From contig NZ_BOOA01000009.1 in the NCBI RefSeq assembly GCF_016862995.1, positions 115,025 through 179,024 of the forward strand: a stretch of DNA of 64,000 bases, in the 5' to 3' direction. A model generated the notes under the pieces. It was not told the DNA's origin, did not search any database, and saw only the letters and a program-made list of their open reading frames with translations. Each line of letters opens with the position of its first letter. Position 1 is the stretch's first letter. Both the position numbers and the translations under genes were made by a program. Positions 1 through 8,541 of this stretch are shown in pieces. The stretch comes from Acrocarpospora phusangensis. GTDB taxonomy: Bacteria > Actinomycetota > Actinomycetes > Streptosporangiales > Streptosporangiaceae.

Positions 1-354
1 GACGTACAGGCAGGTCAGGATCCGGGACATCATCCTGGGCAGGCCCGACGCGATGAAGGAGGTCGTGAGCGTCTCCTCGAAGTCCCGGACGGCCTCGGCG
101 TCCCGGCCGTACGCGTCGGGAGCCGCCGCCGGAGTCGTGGCGGGCGACCTCTTACGGCGGTGGGAACGTCGTTCGGTGGCCCGGTGCGCCATCTCGGCGC
201 GGTAGGCGGTGGGACCTCCGTTGCGCATGACCTCGCGGGTGACGGTGGACGTGGGACGGTCCAGCCGCCGGGCGATCTCCGCGTAGGCGAGCCCGTCGGC
301 GAGCCCCACGGCGATCTGCTGACGATCCTGCTGACTGAGCCTTCCTCCCGGCAT
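1..354 (-). CDS. MarR/GbsR-type transcriptional regulator, partial (C-terminus off the left edge)
   Basis: The first 118 codons of a gene that leaves the window. Residues about 8-50 form an IS30-like helix-turn-helix (LADGLAYAEIARRLDRP, then STVTREVMRNGG), followed by a basic stretch and then SFIASGLPRMMSRILTCLY, which resembles the start of a MarR/GbsR winged helix. Proteins with this two-part layout are annotated as MarR/GbsR regulators in actinobacteria. The ATG was chosen because it is the first start in this open frame. The gene diverges from the DUF4097/ABC operon and probably represses it through the repeated sites in between (inference). Confidence 0.75.
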   Translation of the reverse strand, partial: MPGGRLSQQDRQQIAVGLADGLAYAEIARRLDRPTSTVTREVMRNGGPTAYRAEMAHRATERRSHRRKRSPATTPAAAPDAYGRDAEAVRDFEETLTTSFIASGLPRMMSRILTCLYV

Positions 355-410
355 CCGGCCGCACCCTTCACTCGATGGCTCCGACGTTGCCGAGTATGCC
401 CTTCACCTTC

Positions 411-545
411 ATCTCATTGCAACTTCTGCCATCATTGCATTGCATTAATCTACAACTCCATTGCAACAATTATGCTGCTTTGACGTGCAGAGATGGTTGT
501 CTAACGCAACAAGACTGTTGATGGAATCGTGAACGCAACATAGCC
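411..545. promoter_or_regulatory. AT-rich divergent promoter region with CATTGCA repeats
   Basis: This stretch is much richer in A+T than its surroundings. CATTGCAA occurs at 415-422 and 459-466, and the overlapping CATTGCATTGCATT at 433-446. Nearer the plus-strand gene are GTTG/CAAC arms (496-499 with 507-510, and 517-520 with 536-539). It separates a MarR-type regulator from the DUF4097/ABC operon, so regulator binding here is likely but inferred. Confidence 0.55.
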
Positions 546-584
546 TTTCGAATGTCGGAAACAACGAGTGCCACGGAGGCAGTC

Positions 585-1193
585 ATGCAGAAGTTCGCCA
601 CCCCCCAGCCGATCACCGCCGAGCTGTACGTCCCGGCGGGCCGTGTCCGGATCATCGCGGGCGACCGCGCCGAGACCGTCGTGAACGTCCGCCCGAGCGA
701 CGCCGCCAACGGCCACGACGTCAAGGCCGCCGCGCAGACCGCGGTCGAACTCGTCGGCGGCGTCCTGAAGGTGAAGGCCCCCAAGGCGCCCCGCCTGGGC
801 CGGTGCGGCTCGGTCGAGATCGCCGTCGAACTGCCGGCCGGGTCGGCGATCGACGGCCGTGGTATGGCCGCCGACTTCCACGCCGAGGGACGGCTCGGCG
901 GCGCCAAGGTCCACACCGCCAAGGGCGACATCTCGCTCGGCCAGGCGGACGGCCCGGTCAGCGCCGACACCGCGCAGGGCGACATCCACGTCGCGGAGGC
1001 GATCAGCGGTGTCTTCGAGCTGTCGACCAGCGCCGGGCAGATCGAAGTCGGGGTCGCCGAGGGCGTCTCCGCCGGTCTGCGGGCGACCACCACCTACGGC
1101 ACCCTGCACGACCACCGGAAGAAGTTCGACGGGCCTGTCAACGCCGTCGACATCCGCGCCACCACCTCCTACGGCGACATCGTCGTCCGCTGA
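585..1193 (+). CDS. DUF4097-family beta-strand repeat protein
   Basis: A 202-residue protein without signal peptide or membrane segment. It is built of repeated short strands such as TAKGDISLG, TAQGDIHVA and TTYGTLHD, the pattern of the DUF4097 (adhesin-like, putative right-handed beta-helix) family; its function is unknown. An in-frame ATG lies at 552, but the ATG at 585 has GGAGG five bases upstream and was preferred. The gene leads an operon with a DrrAB-like ABC exporter 23 bases downstream, an arrangement common in actinomycetes next to MarR-type regulators. Confidence 0.8.
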   Translation: MQKFATPQPITAELYVPAGRVRIIAGDRAETVVNVRPSDAANGHDVKAAAQTAVELVGGVLKVKAPKAPRLGRCGSVEIAVELPAGSAIDGRGMAADFHAEGRLGGAKVHTAKGDISLGQADGPVSADTAQGDIHVAEAISGVFELSTSAGQIEVGVAEGVSAGLRATTTYGTLHDHRKKFDGPVNAVDIRATTSYGDIVVR

Positions 1194-1216
1194 CTCCCTG
1201 ACCGGAAAGAGGAATC

Positions 1217-2155
1217 ATGAGCAACCTGGCCATCGCGGCGAACGGACTACGCAAGTCGTACGGCGACAAGGTCGTGCTGGACGGCGTCGACCTCGCCATC
1301 CCCGAAGGAACGATCTTCTCCCTGCTCGGACCCAACGGGGCAGGCAAGACCACCACCGTCCAGATCCTGTCCACGCTGATCCGCGCCGACGGCGGCGAGG
1401 CCAGGGTCTCCGGCTTCGACCTGCGCCGGCAGGCCGACGACGTCCGGGACGCGATCGGCGTCACCGGGCAGTACTCGGCCGTCGACAAACTGCTCACCGG
1501 CGAGGAGAACCTGCTGCTCATGGGCGACCTCCGCCACCTGTCCCGCCGGGACGGCCGGCGGCGCGCCGCCGAACTGCTCGAACGCTTCGACCTGGCCGAG
1601 GCCGCGAAGAAGCCCGCCGGAACCTACTCCGGCGGCATGCAGCGCCGGCTCGACCTCGCCATGACGCTCGTCGGCGACCCGCGACTGATCTTCCTGGACG
1701 AGCCCACCACCGGCCTCGACCCGCGCAGCCGCCGCGGCATGTGGCAGATGGTCCGCGAACTCGTACGGGACGGCGTCACCATCTTCCTCACCACCCAGTA
1801 CCTGGAGGAGGCCGACGAACTCGCCGACCGGATCGCGCTGCTCGACCACGGCAGACTGATCGCCGAAGGCACCGCGGAGGAGCTCAAACGGCTCATCCCG
1901 GGCGGCCACATCCTGCTCCGCTTCGCCGACACCGACCTTCTCGACGCGGCCGGGTCCACGCTCGGCACCGGGATCCCCGACGCCGAGACCCTCACCCTCC
2001 AGGTGCCGAGCGACGGCAGCGTCCAGGCCATCCGCGAACTGCTCAACACCCTGGACGAGCGCGCCATCCGGATCGACGAGATGTCCGTCCACACCCCCGA
2101 CCTCGACGACGTGTTCCTCACCCTCACCGGCCAGCAGAAGGAGACCACCCGATGA
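1217..2155 (+). CDS. DrrA-type ABC exporter ATP-binding protein
   Basis: A 312-residue ABC ATPase of the daunorubicin-resistance (DrrA) family. Walker A is LLGPNGAGKTTT (about residue 35), the signature is YSGGMQRR and Walker B is LIFLDEPTTGLD. The C-terminal extension after about residue 225, ending DDVFLTLTG, is typical of DrrA proteins. It probably powers export of a lipophilic compound with the permease that follows, whose start overlaps this stop by ATGA. A GAGGA ribosome-binding site precedes the ATG. The substrate cannot be read from sequence. Confidence 0.92.
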   Translation: MSNLAIAANGLRKSYGDKVVLDGVDLAIPEGTIFSLLGPNGAGKTTTVQILSTLIRADGGEARVSGFDLRRQADDVRDAIGVTGQYSAVDKLLTGEENLLLMGDLRHLSRRDGRRRAAELLERFDLAEAAKKPAGTYSGGMQRRLDLAMTLVGDPRLIFLDEPTTGLDPRSRRGMWQMVRELVRDGVTIFLTTQYLEEADELADRIALLDHGRLIAEGTAEELKRLIPGGHILLRFADTDLLDAAGSTLGTGIPDAETLTLQVPSDGSVQAIRELLNTLDERAIRIDEMSVHTPDLDDVFLTLTGQQKETTR

Positions 2156-2925
2156 GCACCCTGACCCTCGCCGCCCGCGACTCCTCCACCATGGTGCGCC
2201 GGCAGCTCAAGAGAATGATCCGCTACCCGTCCATGACCGTCGTCCTGATCGGCATGCCGGTCATCTTCCTGCTCCTTTTCGTGTACGTCCTCGGCGGCAC
2301 CCTCGGCGCGGGTCTGGGCGGCGGACGCGACGCCTACGTCGACTACGTGACCCCCGGCATCCTGCTCATGGCCGTCGTCTCCGCGGCCACCGGCACCGCC
2401 GTGTCCGTCGCGATGGACATGACCGAAGGCATCGTCGCCCGGTTCCGTACGATGCGCATCGCCCGGGGGGCGATCCTGGCCGGGCATGTCGTCGGCAGCG
2501 TGATCCAGCAGTTCCTCTGCATGCTCGTGGTCCTCGGCGTCGCGCTCGCCATCGGGTTCCGGCCGAACGCGACGCCTGTGGAGTGGCTCGCGGCGGCCGG
2601 AGTCATGGCCCTGTTCGCCCTGGCCATGACCTGGCTCTCGGTGGCACTCGGCGTCAGGTCGCCGAACGTCGAGGCCGCCAGCAACGCACCGATGCCCTTG
2701 ATCCTGCTGCCCTTTCTCGGCAGTGGCTTCGTTCCGACCGACTCCATGCCCACCGTTCTGCGCTGGTTCGCCGAATACCAGCCCTTCACCCCGGTCATGG
2801 AGACGGTACGCGGACTGCTCATGGGCCAGCCGATCGGCAACAGCGCCGCCATCGCCGTGGCCTGGTGTGTGGGGATCGGCGTTCTGTCCTACCTCTGGGC
2901 GAAGAAGCTCTTCAACCGCTCCTGA
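2152..2925 (+). CDS. DrrB-type ABC-2 transporter permease
   Basis: A 257-residue integral membrane protein with about six hydrophobic segments and the ABC-2 permease pattern, including FRTMRIARGAILAGH between segments 2 and 3 and the LLPFLGSGFVPTDSMP stretch before the last pair. It overlaps the ATPase gene by four bases, so the two are translated together as the membrane and motor halves of one exporter. A strong hairpin follows about 55 bases downstream and probably ends the operon. Confidence 0.92.
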   Translation: MSTLTLAARDSSTMVRRQLKRMIRYPSMTVVLIGMPVIFLLLFVYVLGGTLGAGLGGGRDAYVDYVTPGILLMAVVSAATGTAVSVAMDMTEGIVARFRTMRIARGAILAGHVVGSVIQQFLCMLVVLGVALAIGFRPNATPVEWLAAAGVMALFALAMTWLSVALGVRSPNVEAASNAPMPLILLPFLGSGFVPTDSMPTVLRWFAEYQPFTPVMETVRGLLMGQPIGNSAAIAVAWCVGIGVLSYLWAKKLFNRS

Positions 2926-2979
2926 GTGGGGAGCGCAATCCATGGCTCTCGCGGATAACAGCGGGCCAGGTCGACGATG

Positions 2980-3010
2980 GTGCGGCCCCTCCGATGCGGA
3001 GGGGCCGCAC
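2980..3010 (+). terminator. Rho-independent-like hairpin after the ABC exporter operon
   Basis: A perfect 13-bp inverted repeat (GTGCGGCCCCTCC with its complement) around a 5-base loop, followed by TTGTTCTTT. The position is right for ending transcription of the DUF4097/ABC operon. Confidence 0.75.
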
Positions 3011-3074
3011 TTGTTCTTTGTCGGTCCAACCCAGGTGCGGGCCGCCGGGCGGGCGGGAAGCCGCCCTGTTCTTT

Positions 3075-3350
3075 CCGGTCGGACCAGGGTGCGGCCGCCG
3101 CGCAGCGGTACAGGGTGGGAGGCCACACCTGTGCCTTTGCCGGTCGGACCAGGGTGTGGGTTGCCGCGCAGCGGTACAGGGTGGGAAGCCACACCTGTGC
3201 CTTTGCCGGTCGGATCGAGGTGGGGGCTGCCGCGCAGCGGTACAGGGTGGGAGGCCACACCTGTCCCCTTCGCCGGTCGGACCAGGGTGCGGCCGCCGCG
3301 CAGCGGTACAGGGTGGGTGGGTGGGAGCCACACCGGTCGCTTGTCGGTCA
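3075..3350. repeat. Four tandem copies of a 65-71 bp repeat
   Basis: Units begin CCGGTCGG at 3075, 3140, 3206 and 3273, each followed by a core GCCGCGCAGCGGTACAGGG and then TGGG-rich sequence; a fifth degenerate start is at about 3344. The copies vary in length (65, 66, 67, 71 bp), which argues against coding. Together with the terminator hairpin they fill the 420-bp gap between the ABC operon and the GH30 gene; the last copy runs into the GH30 stop. The same core recurs near 57.5 and 58.3 kb. Confidence 0.85.
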
Positions 3351-5045
3351 GACGACGGTGCAGGGGATGCCGTTGAGGGTGAAGGCGGTTGGTTCGGCGG
3401 TGTTGCCGGTGTGGGTGGCCTGGAAGCCGATCTCGATTGTGGCTCCGGGGGCGAGTGTGCCGTTGTGGCCGACGTTGCGGGCGGTTATCTGGGCGCCGGA
3501 GGTCGTGTAGGTGGCGTTCCAGCCTGAGGTGAGGGACTGACCCGAGGGCAGGGCGAAGACCAGCGTCCAGCCGTTGATCGTCGAGGTTCCGGTGTTGGTG
3601 ATGTTGATGTTGGCGGTGAAACCGTTGTTCCAGGCGTTCATCGTGTACGCGAGTCGCGGCCCCGTCCCGGGGCTGCCGCTGGGCGACGGGCTGGGCGACG
3701 GCGTGATCGGCGGCGTAGGCGACGGGCTGGGCGACGGGTTACCGCCCAGGCTGGTCACGAAGGTGGTCACGCTCCGGGCGGGAAGCGTGGCCGTGAGGGA
3801 GCCGTTCGACATGCTGGTCGATCCCTGGGGTGCGACGTTCCTGCTCGCGTCGGTCAGCCAGGACGAGGCGCTGGATGCGGTGCTGCCACTCAGGGTGAAC
3901 TGCTGGCTCACCGCGGATGTCCCCTTGTTGATGGCGACGATGACGACCGTGCTCCCACTCCTGTACGCCGACACGTAGACGTTCGACGCGGGATTCGCCG
4001 TCGCGTCGATCCGTACATATCCGGGCCGCACGAACCTGGCGAAGTGCGCCATCATGGCGCCGCGCTTGCTGACCTGGCCGTCCTCCCGCATGGGGCCGTA
4101 GCTGCGCCGGATATACCACCAGATGTACGCCTGAAACTCGGCGTCCACCATGGCGCGGTGGATGTGCTCCCCCACATCGAGCGCCTGCGGCCAGAGGTCC
4201 GCCGAGTCGCTGCTGTTGGGGTAGTAGACCTCCGTCATCCACAGCTCTTTGCCCGCACCCCTCTGCTTGAACAGGGGATAGGGGAAGTTCGCGTACGACG
4301 TCCCGTACAGATGAGCGCCGAGGATGTCCACGTTGGCGAGCGCCGCGGAGTCGTTGAGGATCGGGTCCGACATGTTCTTCAGGTACTGGAACGACTCGGG
4401 CGCGATGACCCGGGTACTGATCGAGCCGGCGTTCTCCCGCAGGAACCTGACCATCTCTGCGGGAGTCCACCACGTCCAGTCCTGCGCGTAATCAGGCTCG
4501 TTCTGCACGGATATGCCGTACAGGTTGACCCCGTTGTTCCGCATGTGGGTGGTGAAGTTGTTCAGGTGTTGGGCGTAGGCGCCGTACGCGTTGTACCTGA
4601 GGCGTCTCGCGTTGGTCTGGCTGCCGCGGACGAAGGTCTCGACCATGCTCGCCGGAGGATTCCACGGCGACGCGATGACGGTCGCCCCGAGTTCGACCGC
4701 GCGCCTGGCCGTCGCCAGATCACGACTCCAGTCCGCCTGGTTCTCGAGGACGGGGATCCGCAGCACCGAAAATCCCAGCCGGCCCTCGCCGGTACCGAAC
4801 GCCGTATCCCGCTGGGCGGCCGTCAGATCCCCGATCCAAGCCGCATGGGCCATGCCGCCGAAGCCCCGAATCGTCTGCCGCTGCGCCGCCGGATCGATGA
4901 CCGCCGTCGCAGCCACGGCTTCCGAGGCCCCCACGACCGAGGCCGCAGCCGTGAGAACCGGCAGGGCCCCCATCGTCGTCAGGACGTTTCTCCGGCTCAG
5001 CAATCTCCGCTCGCCGCCCCCGGACTCATTCTGATCTTGCGTCAC
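3348..5045 (-). CDS. Secreted GH30 (subfamily 8-like) glucuronoxylanase with C-terminal CBM2
   Basis: A 565-residue secreted enzyme. The GTG start has AGGAGGAG just upstream; an ATG 33 bases earlier lacks this. SRRNVLTTMG plus a hydrophobic stretch looks like a Tat signal. The GH30 catalytic domain spans about residues 46-445: acid/base E183 in VQNEPDY, nucleophile E272 in MTEVYY, and WWYIRRSYGPM (arginines at 313-314) matching the XynC-type loop that recognises the 4-O-methylglucuronic acid side chain. A Pro/Ser linker (about 448-470) leads to a CBM2 with NAWNNGF and SGWNATY. The CBM keeps its C-terminal Cys but lacks the usual N-terminal Cys partner. It probably cuts glucuronoxylan outside the cell. 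Confidence 0.9.
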   Translation of the reverse strand: MTQDQNESGGGERRLLSRRNVLTTMGALPVLTAAASVVGASEAVAATAVIDPAAQRQTIRGFGGMAHAAWIGDLTAAQRDTAFGTGEGRLGFSVLRIPVLENQADWSRDLATARRAVELGATVIASPWNPPASMVETFVRGSQTNARRLRYNAYGAYAQHLNNFTTHMRNNGVNLYGISVQNEPDYAQDWTWWTPAEMVRFLRENAGSISTRVIAPESFQYLKNMSDPILNDSAALANVDILGAHLYGTSYANFPYPLFKQRGAGKELWMTEVYYPNSSDSADLWPQALDVGEHIHRAMVDAEFQAYIWWYIRRSYGPMREDGQVSKRGAMMAHFARFVRPGYVRIDATANPASNVYVSAYRSGSTVVIVAINKGTSAVSQQFTLSGSTASSASSWLTDASRNVAPQGSTSMSNGSLTATLPARSVTTFVTSLGGNPSPSPSPTPPITPSPSPSPSGSPGTGPRLAYTMNAWNNGFTANINITNTGTSTINGWTLVFALPSGQSLTSGWNATYTTSGAQITARNVGHNGTLAPGATIEIGFQATHTGNTAEPTAFTLNGIPCTVV

Positions 5046-5142
5046 GTCTCCTCCTCCTGGCTGTTGGCACCGATCCACGTCCCGTCGGGCAAGCCACTTT
5101 GCGCTGGACCGTTAACTTTCTTGACCTCAATCCGCGCCTTAC

Positions 5143-5156
5143 TGGTTGCGCTAACA
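5143..5156. promoter_or_regulatory. LacI-like operator candidate upstream of the GH30 gene
   Basis: The imperfect palindrome TGGTTGCGCTAACA is centred on GC and resembles LacI-family operators of the GTTAGCGCTAAC type. It lies about 100 bases before the GH30 start. The rest of the gap from 5046 to 5460 shows no convincing gene. Confidence 0.35.
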
Positions 5157-5460
5157 TTTCCTCGCACCGGCCTGAGAGCGAGTGTGGTGGGATGCGGACC
5201 GCTCACAGGCCCGCGCGGAAGGGAACTCTCCGGCGGAGTGTGGTTCCGCCCCTCGACAGGGGTCAAGCACGAGCCAGCATGACGAGCAGGCCAACTGCGC
5301 GAACGCCTCGCCGATCCGTGAACATTTCAGGTCACGAACCAGCGGCTTCGCCTTCGAAGGCGGGCCGTGATGTGCGAAAAGGCGCCCACGCGGCGGTGCG
5401 CGCATGGCGACGCTGATCAGATGAAGAGCGTCACCGATGTGGGCTCGGTCCGAGTCGACG

Positions 5461-5616
5461 CCGCGGTCTTCGCGTCAGGTTGAGGCGGTCGAAGAGGCGC
5501 TCGTGCAGGAGGGTCTGGACCAGGTTGAGGCTTCCGATCACGTGGATGTGCTCGTGTTTGTCGCGCAGTTCGTGCACGGCGGTCACGAGGTCGGGGCCCG
5601 GTTGCGTCGATTGTCG
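5461..5616 (-). pseudogene. Remnant of a RibD/DHFR-family reductase C-terminal domain
   Basis: Read on the minus strand, this segment gives DLVTAVHELRDKHEHIHVIG and then SLNLVQTLLHERLFDRLNL, which matches the C-terminal core of RibD-type (dihydrofolate reductase-like) proteins. There is no N-terminal half, no start codon and no family C-terminus; similarity ends at about 5475. The remnant continues in the same frame directly after the stop codon of the DUF1801 gene upstream. It is best read as the leftover of a deleted gene. Confidence 0.6.
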
Positions 5617-5628
5617 GTCCGTCCAGCC

Positions 5629-6060
5629 TCAGCTCACCGCCTTCTGTACGAGCGCGGCGATCCTTTCCTCGGCGGCGGGGCTCAGGTCCGCCAGAGCGAA
5701 GGCGGTCGGCCACATGGTGTCTTCGTCGAGGTTGGCGGAGTCGTTGAAGCCGAGCGTGGCGTACCTGGACTTGAACTTCTCCGCGCTTTGGAAGAAGCAG
5801 ACGACCTTGCCGTCTTTGGCGTAGGCGGGCATTCCGTACCAGAGCTTGGGGGCGAGCGTGGGGGCGTTGGTCTTGATGATGGCGTGAAGGCGTTCGGCCA
5901 TTTCGCGGTCGGGTTCGGGCATCTCGGCGATCTTTGCGAGGACGTCGTTCTCCGCGTCGGCGTTGGTTGCGCGGGAGCCACGGCGATTAGCCTTCTTGAC
6001 CTCCTGGGCGCGTTCCTTCATCGCGGCGCGCTCTTCATCGGTGAAGGGCTTGGTCGTCAT
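5629..6060 (-). CDS. DUF1801 / YdhG-like protein
   Basis: A 143-residue soluble protein. The N-terminal 45 residues are charged and probably helical ([16 protein letters not shown]); the rest is a DUF1801 domain with [14 protein letters not shown] and [18 protein letters not shown], typical of the YdhG/frataxin-like group. The ATG has GGAGGATC upstream. The function of these proteins in actinobacteria is not established; relatives in Bacillus have been called iron chaperones. It is probably a single-gene unit downstream of the malonate operon. Confidence 0.85.
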   Translation of the reverse strand: MTTKPFTDEERAAMKERAQEVKKANRRGSRATNADAENDVLAKIAEMPEPDREMAERLHAIIKTNAPTLAPKLWYGMPAYAKDGKVVCFFQSAEKFKSRYATLGFNDSANLDEDTMWPTAFALADLSPAAEERIAALVQKAVS

Positions 6061-6174
6061 TTCGGATCCTCCGTCTGCGCGTTTTGCCTGGTAATTCCCA
6101 TGCTAGGGAGCGGCTGCGGCTGGGGCTTCTCCGATCCTGATCGGTTCTCCGGTGTGGCCCTCGTGGAAGTCGGG

Positions 6175-7110
6175 CTATGTCCTGGCCCGGGCGCTGAGGA
6201 TCGCCGCGTCGGTGACGGGGGTGTCGGTCAGGGTGATGACGCGGGCGTGAGGGTGCGCCGCTTGGGCGATCCGGGCGAGGACGTGGCCGGGTGGGGCCTG
6301 GATGAACAGCGTGGTGCCGAGTTCGCCGAGGACGGCGGTGATGTCGCGCCACCGTACGGTGCGGGCGATGCTGCGGGCGAGGTCGTCGTGGACGGCGGCG
6401 GCGTCGTGGAGGAGGCGGGCGGTGGAGTCGCTGAGGTAGGGAGCGGTCAGGGGGCGTTTGGGGATATTCGCCAGATGGGCGGCCATGGCGTCGGCGACGT
6501 TGCCGAGGAGGGGGCAGTGGGAGGGGACGGCGATGTTGAGGCGTTGGACCCGGCGGGCACCGGCCTGGGCCGCTGCGGTGGACAGGCGTTCCAGCGCGTG
6601 GATGGCTCCGGCGACCACGACCTGCTGGTCGGTGTCGATGACGGCTAGATAAGCGGGAGCGTCGTCGGTCGTGGTCGACGCGATGAGCCGGCGGACTTGG
6701 GGGACGCTCAAGCCGAGTACGGCGGCCATGCCGTATCCGGACGGGTAAGTATCACGCATCAGTTGGGCGCGGAGGTGTACGGCGGCGAGGGCTTCGGCGA
6801 AGGTCAGGGCTCCGGCGGCTACGGCGGCGGGGAAGGCTCCGATGGAGTGGCCGGCGACGGCGTCGGGGGTGGCCCCTTCGGCGGCGAGGGCCCGAGTCGC
6901 GGCGACACCGGCGATGCAGAGGGCGACCTGCGTGGTGACGGTCGATGTCAGAGCGTGGGCGCTGTCCTGCTCGGCTGAGCCGGGAAGAATGCGGTCGGCC
7001 TCGGCGAGGGTCGCGGCGACGGCGGGGTGATCGGGCAGCTCGTGCAGCATCCCGGGCCGCTGAGTGCCTTGACCGGGGTAAAGGAGGGCGACCCTCACGC
7101 CGGAGCCCAT
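6175..7110 (-). CDS. mdcH: Malonate decarboxylase subunit epsilon (malonyl-CoA:ACP transacylase)
   Basis: A 311-residue acyltransferase of the FabD fold. ALLYPGQGTQ opens the domain and VAGHSIGAF carries the nucleophile serine; SHCPLL and downstream residues match the family. In the Mdc system it loads malonate onto the MdcC carrier for the first turnover. The ATG at 7110 was chosen because GAGG lies five bases upstream and it starts just after mdcG ends. It is the last gene of the operon. Confidence 0.9.
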   Translation of the reverse strand: MGSGVRVALLYPGQGTQRPGMLHELPDHPAVAATLAEADRILPGSAEQDSAHALTSTVTTQVALCIAGVAATRALAAEGATPDAVAGHSIGAFPAAVAAGALTFAEALAAVHLRAQLMRDTYPSGYGMAAVLGLSVPQVRRLIASTTTDDAPAYLAVIDTDQQVVVAGAIHALERLSTAAAQAGARRVQRLNIAVPSHCPLLGNVADAMAAHLANIPKRPLTAPYLSDSTARLLHDAAAVHDDLARSIARTVRWRDITAVLGELGTTLFIQAPPGHVLARIAQAAHPHARVITLTDTPVTDAAILSARART

Positions 7111-7117
7111 GAGGTCC

Positions 7118-7738
7118 TCATTCCGGGGACCAAGGATCGTCCACCAGTTTGGGACCGTGGCTGGTACGGGCGAGGACGACGCCACCGGTGCGGGTCAGGA
7201 GAGGCCCACCGATGCCGGCCCACTCGGCGAGACTGATCCCGCCACACGGGGTGTCCAGTTGACAGTCGACCGTGCTGGGGAGAGCGGAGAATGCGTCCAG
7301 CAGATGCTTGGCGAAAGCCGGCGACATTCTTCGCGGCGCCCGGATCACCAGGTCCAGATCGCTTCCCGGGCGCGTGACCGGATGGCCGGTGGCCAACTCG
7401 AATCCGACGCTACCGGTCGGGCCCCAGACAGCTTCACCGTCCAGAAGCGCGGCCACGGCGGACATCGTGGCCGCCAGACGGGAGTGGCGGGGACGGCGTC
7501 CCCTCAGTTCTTCGGGCGGTACACCACGGACCACCGCAGCGGCGGGAACGAACCCGGCGTAACGCTGCCCGCGACTGATGCCGCGCACCCCGACAGGGAC
7601 AAGACCAGGCGGATGAGGCGCCCGCCGGACGACGACCCAGGGACAGGCCGCCAGCGACACGGCGACCCAGCCGGGAGGCGCGGCACCGAGGGCCGTGCCC
7701 GGCCTAGGCTGCACGAGGTCGTGGGGGTGCGGGGTCAT
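7118..7738 (-). CDS. mdcG: Malonate decarboxylase holo-ACP synthase (phosphoribosyl-dephospho-CoA transferase)
   Basis: A 206-residue nucleotidyltransferase that attaches the 2'-(5''-triphosphoribosyl)-3'-dephospho-CoA group to MdcC. RPGSDLDLVIRAP holds the two metal-binding aspartates. Its start overlaps the mdcE stop as ATGA; a second ATG lies six bases upstream. It uses the product of MdcB, encoded in the same operon. Confidence 0.9.
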   Translation of the reverse strand: MTPHPHDLVQPRPGTALGAAPPGWVAVSLAACPWVVVRRAPHPPGLVPVGVRGISRGQRYAGFVPAAAVVRGVPPEELRGRRPRHSRLAATMSAVAALLDGEAVWGPTGSVGFELATGHPVTRPGSDLDLVIRAPRRMSPAFAKHLLDAFSALPSTVDCQLDTPCGGISLAEWAGIGGPLLTRTGGVVLARTSHGPKLVDDPWSPE

Positions 7739-8541
7739 TTCCATTGGGTAACGAGGGCGTCGTGGATGCGGCGGGAGGCTGTCCGGGTTCGTTGGGCGCC
7801 TGGGGAGGTGAGGCGGCCGCGGAGGTCGCGGGGGGCTTTGCGGGCTCGGGCGATGGCGGCGGTGAGGGCTTGTTTCGCCGTCTGGATGTCGGGTTCGGTC
7901 GGGGCGTCGGCGTTCTCCACGTCGAGGAGTTCGTCGCACAGGCCGAGTTTCGCCCAGTCGGCGACGTCGTACGACAGCGGCGGGATGCGTTTGGCCAGTT
8001 GGTCGAGTTCGTCGACGGTTCGCAGGGTCACCTTCGCGGCGGCCTTTTTGTGCATGGCGTGGATGACCACGCCGGGGTCGTTGAGTGCCAGGATCTGGTT
8101 CGCCTGGAGGCCGTGGGCCAGCAGCCCACCGGAGAGGGCGGTCCCGACGATGAGCGTGATCACGGGATGCCCGGCGGTACGAGCGCGGGCGTAGGCGTCC
8201 ACGGCGGCGGCCAGTGCGTGATGGATGCCGAGGACTTCTTCGAGGCGTCCGTACGCCTGGCTGGGCAGGTCGACGACGGCGACGATCGGGCGGCGACGGC
8301 CGTCCGGCAGGTGCGCGTCCTCGGCGACGACCCCGGTGACCGCCTCCGCGATGGCGAGCCCTTCCCGCAGGCCGACCTCCCCATTACGCGCCCGCCTGTA
8401 CGGGCTTCGCGGATCCGGCACAACAGCCACAAGCCGGGCCACATCCCCACCCAACGTGCAATCCGCAGTGATGACGGACGCCACACGATCGTCGACGGAC
8501 GCATCGGCGAGCGCCCGCGTCCAGTTCAGCCCCCGGGTCAT
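7735..8541 (-). CDS. mdcE: Malonate decarboxylase gamma subunit (malonyl-S-ACP decarboxylase)
   Basis: A 268-residue carboxyltransferase-fold subunit that pairs with MdcD to decarboxylate malonyl-S-ACP. VVDLPSQAYGRLEEVLGIH and IVGTALSGGLLAHGLQANQI match the MdcE family. The ATG has GGGAGGGG upstream and overlaps the mdcD stop by ATGA. Confidence 0.92.
   Translation of the reverse strand: MTRGLNWTRALADASVDDRVASVITADCTLGGDVARLVAVVPDPRSPYRRARNGEVGLREGLAIAEAVTGVVAEDAHLPDGRRRPIVAVVDLPSQAYGRLEEVLGIHHALAAAVDAYARARTAGHPVITLIVGTALSGGLLAHGLQANQILALNDPGVVIHAMHKKAAAKVTLRTVDELDQLAKRIPPLSYDVADWAKLGLCDELLDVENADAPTEPDIQTAKQALTAAIARARKAPRDLRGRLTSPGAQRTRTASRRIHDALVTQWK

Noticed and set aside
1624..3333. A 569-codon minus-strand open frame through the ABC operon and the 3-kb repeats
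   Set aside because: It lies antisense to two clear ABC transporter genes; the repeated protein segment simply reflects the DNA repeat, and there is no start with a ribosome-binding site.
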